Below, piece after piece: positions 5,146 through 6,296 of a DNA stretch of 6,296 nt; within the stretch, counting starts at the first letter, position 1; each line of letters opens with the position of its first letter. This DNA is from Acetobacteraceae bacterium (lineage in GTDB: Bacteria; Pseudomonadota; Alphaproteobacteria; Acetobacterales; Acetobacteraceae), in the NCBI GenBank assembly GCA_030039695.1, contig JASHVB010000730.1, forward strand, positions 1 to 6,296, given 5' to 3'. Made by a program: the position numbers and the translations under genes. The notes below the pieces were generated by a model. It was given only the letters and a program-made list of their open reading frames with translations, was not told the DNA's origin and made no database searches.

Positions 5146-6296
5146 TCATAGAGTCCGAAATCTGCTCCGCCCACCCAGAACCTCGCCTGGCTCCTCGAAC
5201 TCCGGGAGGGATCTCAGTCGAGCGATCTGAGCAGCGCATTCGTTTCCGAGGCCGAGCTCTGTCCAGACGGGGACAGCAGCGAGCGTGAGGTCCACTGCCA
5301 TGCTTGGTTGTGTCGGTCCAGTCAGCACCGACTTAAGAGCGCAGCGTATGTCGTCGATCGAGTCGAGGCAGAATTCCATCCAAGCTGGATTTGTCCGGTC
5401 TATCGTCGCAGCCGCAGTTCGAACCCGATCGAGTACATAACGGGCATGGACGATCGCAAACGTATGCATCTCACCGGCATCGTCGAGCTTCCGTTTGGCA
5501 TATGCACGCACGGTCTCCAGGAACTTGTAGTGGCCATGTGGACAATTCGTCAGAGCGCTCAATAGTGACTTTGCTGTCAAGCGGTCCATGAGCGGAGAAG
5601 GTTGCGTGGACCGGAGTTCGTCATTCCCGACAATCGCGCGCACCGTGTCGGCGGTCAGAGCGCCGCAGAAGAGGGAGAGCCGCCGGAGTATTTTCTGTTC
5701 TTGTGGCGTTAGCGCCGCGTAGCTGTAATCGAATGTAGCCTGCAAGGTCCTATGACGCTGCGGCGAGGTATTGCGTCCCGGCATGTGCAAGCGGAAGTAA
5801 TCGTCGAGCTCCGCTGCAAGGTCGGCTACTTCGAGACTATCGAGCTGGGCAGCCGCCAATTCGATTGCAAGCGGGAGCCCATCCAGGCGCTGGCAGATCC
5901 CTACTATCTGACCAATATTGTGTTCGGTCACGCAAAATCGGCTCGAACTCCTCGTTGCCCGATCGACGAACAGTTCGATCGCCGAATAGCGGAGCGCTTG
6001 GTTCGCATTGGGCGCAAGGTAGGGCGCTGGGATCGAGAGCGGCTCGAGACGCCAGATCGACTCACCCCTCGCACACAGCGGCTCTCTGCTCGTTGCTATC
6101 AATGCTACGTTGGGAGCTGCGGCCAGAAGGCACGGCAACTCCGCAGCGATTTCAGCAGCCACCATTTCACAGCTGTCCAAGACCAGCAGGCAATTCTGAT
6201 CGCTTAAGGCGGAGCGAATAGCTTTCCAGTTGTCCTCCGTGTCCTCGGCAAGGTTCAGGGCAGACCGTATTGCGCTGGATGCAAGCAGAGGCTCGT
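5146..6296 (-). CDS. STAND (NB-ARC-like) ATPase regulator, N-terminus beyond window
   Basis: The visible 382 residues are open to the right edge; the winged helix and Walker A expected upstream are outside the window. Seen in order: Walker B CLLVLDSCEM (35-44, Asp40), the sensor motif IATSREPLCARGESIWRLEPL (67-87; all but its last residue quoted below as TSREPL), GLPLAIELAAAQLDSL (139-154) in canonical form, the arm region HRTLQATFDYSYAALTPQEQ (181-200), LRRLSLFCGALT (203-214), a KFLETVRAYAKRKLDDAGE segment (257-275), and DSIDDIRCALKSVL (311-324). TSREPL and the HRTL arm are shared with the neighbouring STAND gene, so the two are tandem paralogues. The frame ends about 58 residues after DSIDDIRCAL, where relatives normally continue into long helical repeats. 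A TTG at 6180 is not the true start, because homologous residues including Walker B lie upstream of it. Probable role: ATP-dependent signal-responsive transcription control. Confidence 0.88.
   Translation of the reverse strand, partial: EPLLASSAIRSALNLAEDTEDNWKAIRSALSDQNCLLVLDSCEMVAAEIAAELPCLLAAAPNVALIATSREPLCARGESIWRLEPLSIPAPYLAPNANQALRYSAIELFVDRATRSSSRFCVTEHNIGQIVGICQRLDGLPLAIELAAAQLDSLEVADLAAELDDYFRLHMPGRNTSPQRHRTLQATFDYSYAALTPQEQKILRRLSLFCGALTADTVRAIVGNDELRSTQPSPLMDRLTAKSLLSALTNCPHGHYKFLETVRAYAKRKLDDAGEMHTFAIVHARYVLDRVRTAAATIDRTNPAWMEFCLDSIDDIRCALKSVLTGPTQPSMAVDLTLAAVPVWTELGLGNECAAQIARLRSLPEFEEPGEVLGGRSRFRTL

Noticed and set aside
5752..6221. Overlapping plus-strand open frames opposite the right-hand STAND ATPase
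   Set aside because: Antisense shadows of a minus-strand frame containing Walker B, TSREPL and GLPLAIE.

Overview
The window is about 58-60% G+C by eye, with strong Shine-Dalgarno sites and GC-rich third codon positions. Its gene families are typical of metabolically versatile Proteobacteria such as Bradyrhizobium- or Burkholderia-like soil bacteria; nothing seen fixes the genus. No rRNA, tRNA, CRISPR array, insertion sequence, integrase or phage gene was seen.

Layout. (1) Positions 1-2001, minus strand: a probable two-gene catabolic operon. A mandelate-racemase-type enolase-superfamily enzyme (2001-904) is followed after 49 bases by a Sad/YneI-type succinate-semialdehyde dehydrogenase (from 854, running off the left edge). 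(2) Positions 2002-2248: the divergent intergenic region, with several TTCAC-type short repeats. (3) Positions 2249-2965, plus strand: a 238-residue OpuAC-like (glycine betaine/choline/carnitine-type) ligand-binding protein with no signal peptide. (4) Positions 3004-4632, minus strand: an OmpR/ToxR-type winged-helix regulator fused to a STAND (NB-ARC-like) ATPase, convergent with the binding protein across only 38 bases. (5) Positions 4633-5145: an AT-richer promoter-like stretch next to gene 4, then about 350 bases of uncertain coding status. (6) Positions 5146-6296, minus strand: a second, paralogous STAND ATPase entering from the right edge.

Working model (inference). The racemase-like enzyme and the dehydrogenase act in succession or in parallel in catabolism of a hydroxy acid or related compound. 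The divergent soluble binding-protein-like product may sense or sequester a small ligand. The two tandem STAND proteins look like signal-responsive transcription regulators. Both end at nearly the same point, just after the ATPase/arm module, without the long C-terminal repeat region usual in this architecture. That shared truncation, the Lys-to-Arg change in the racemase active site and the missing export signal on the OpuAC-like protein are the observations most worth following.
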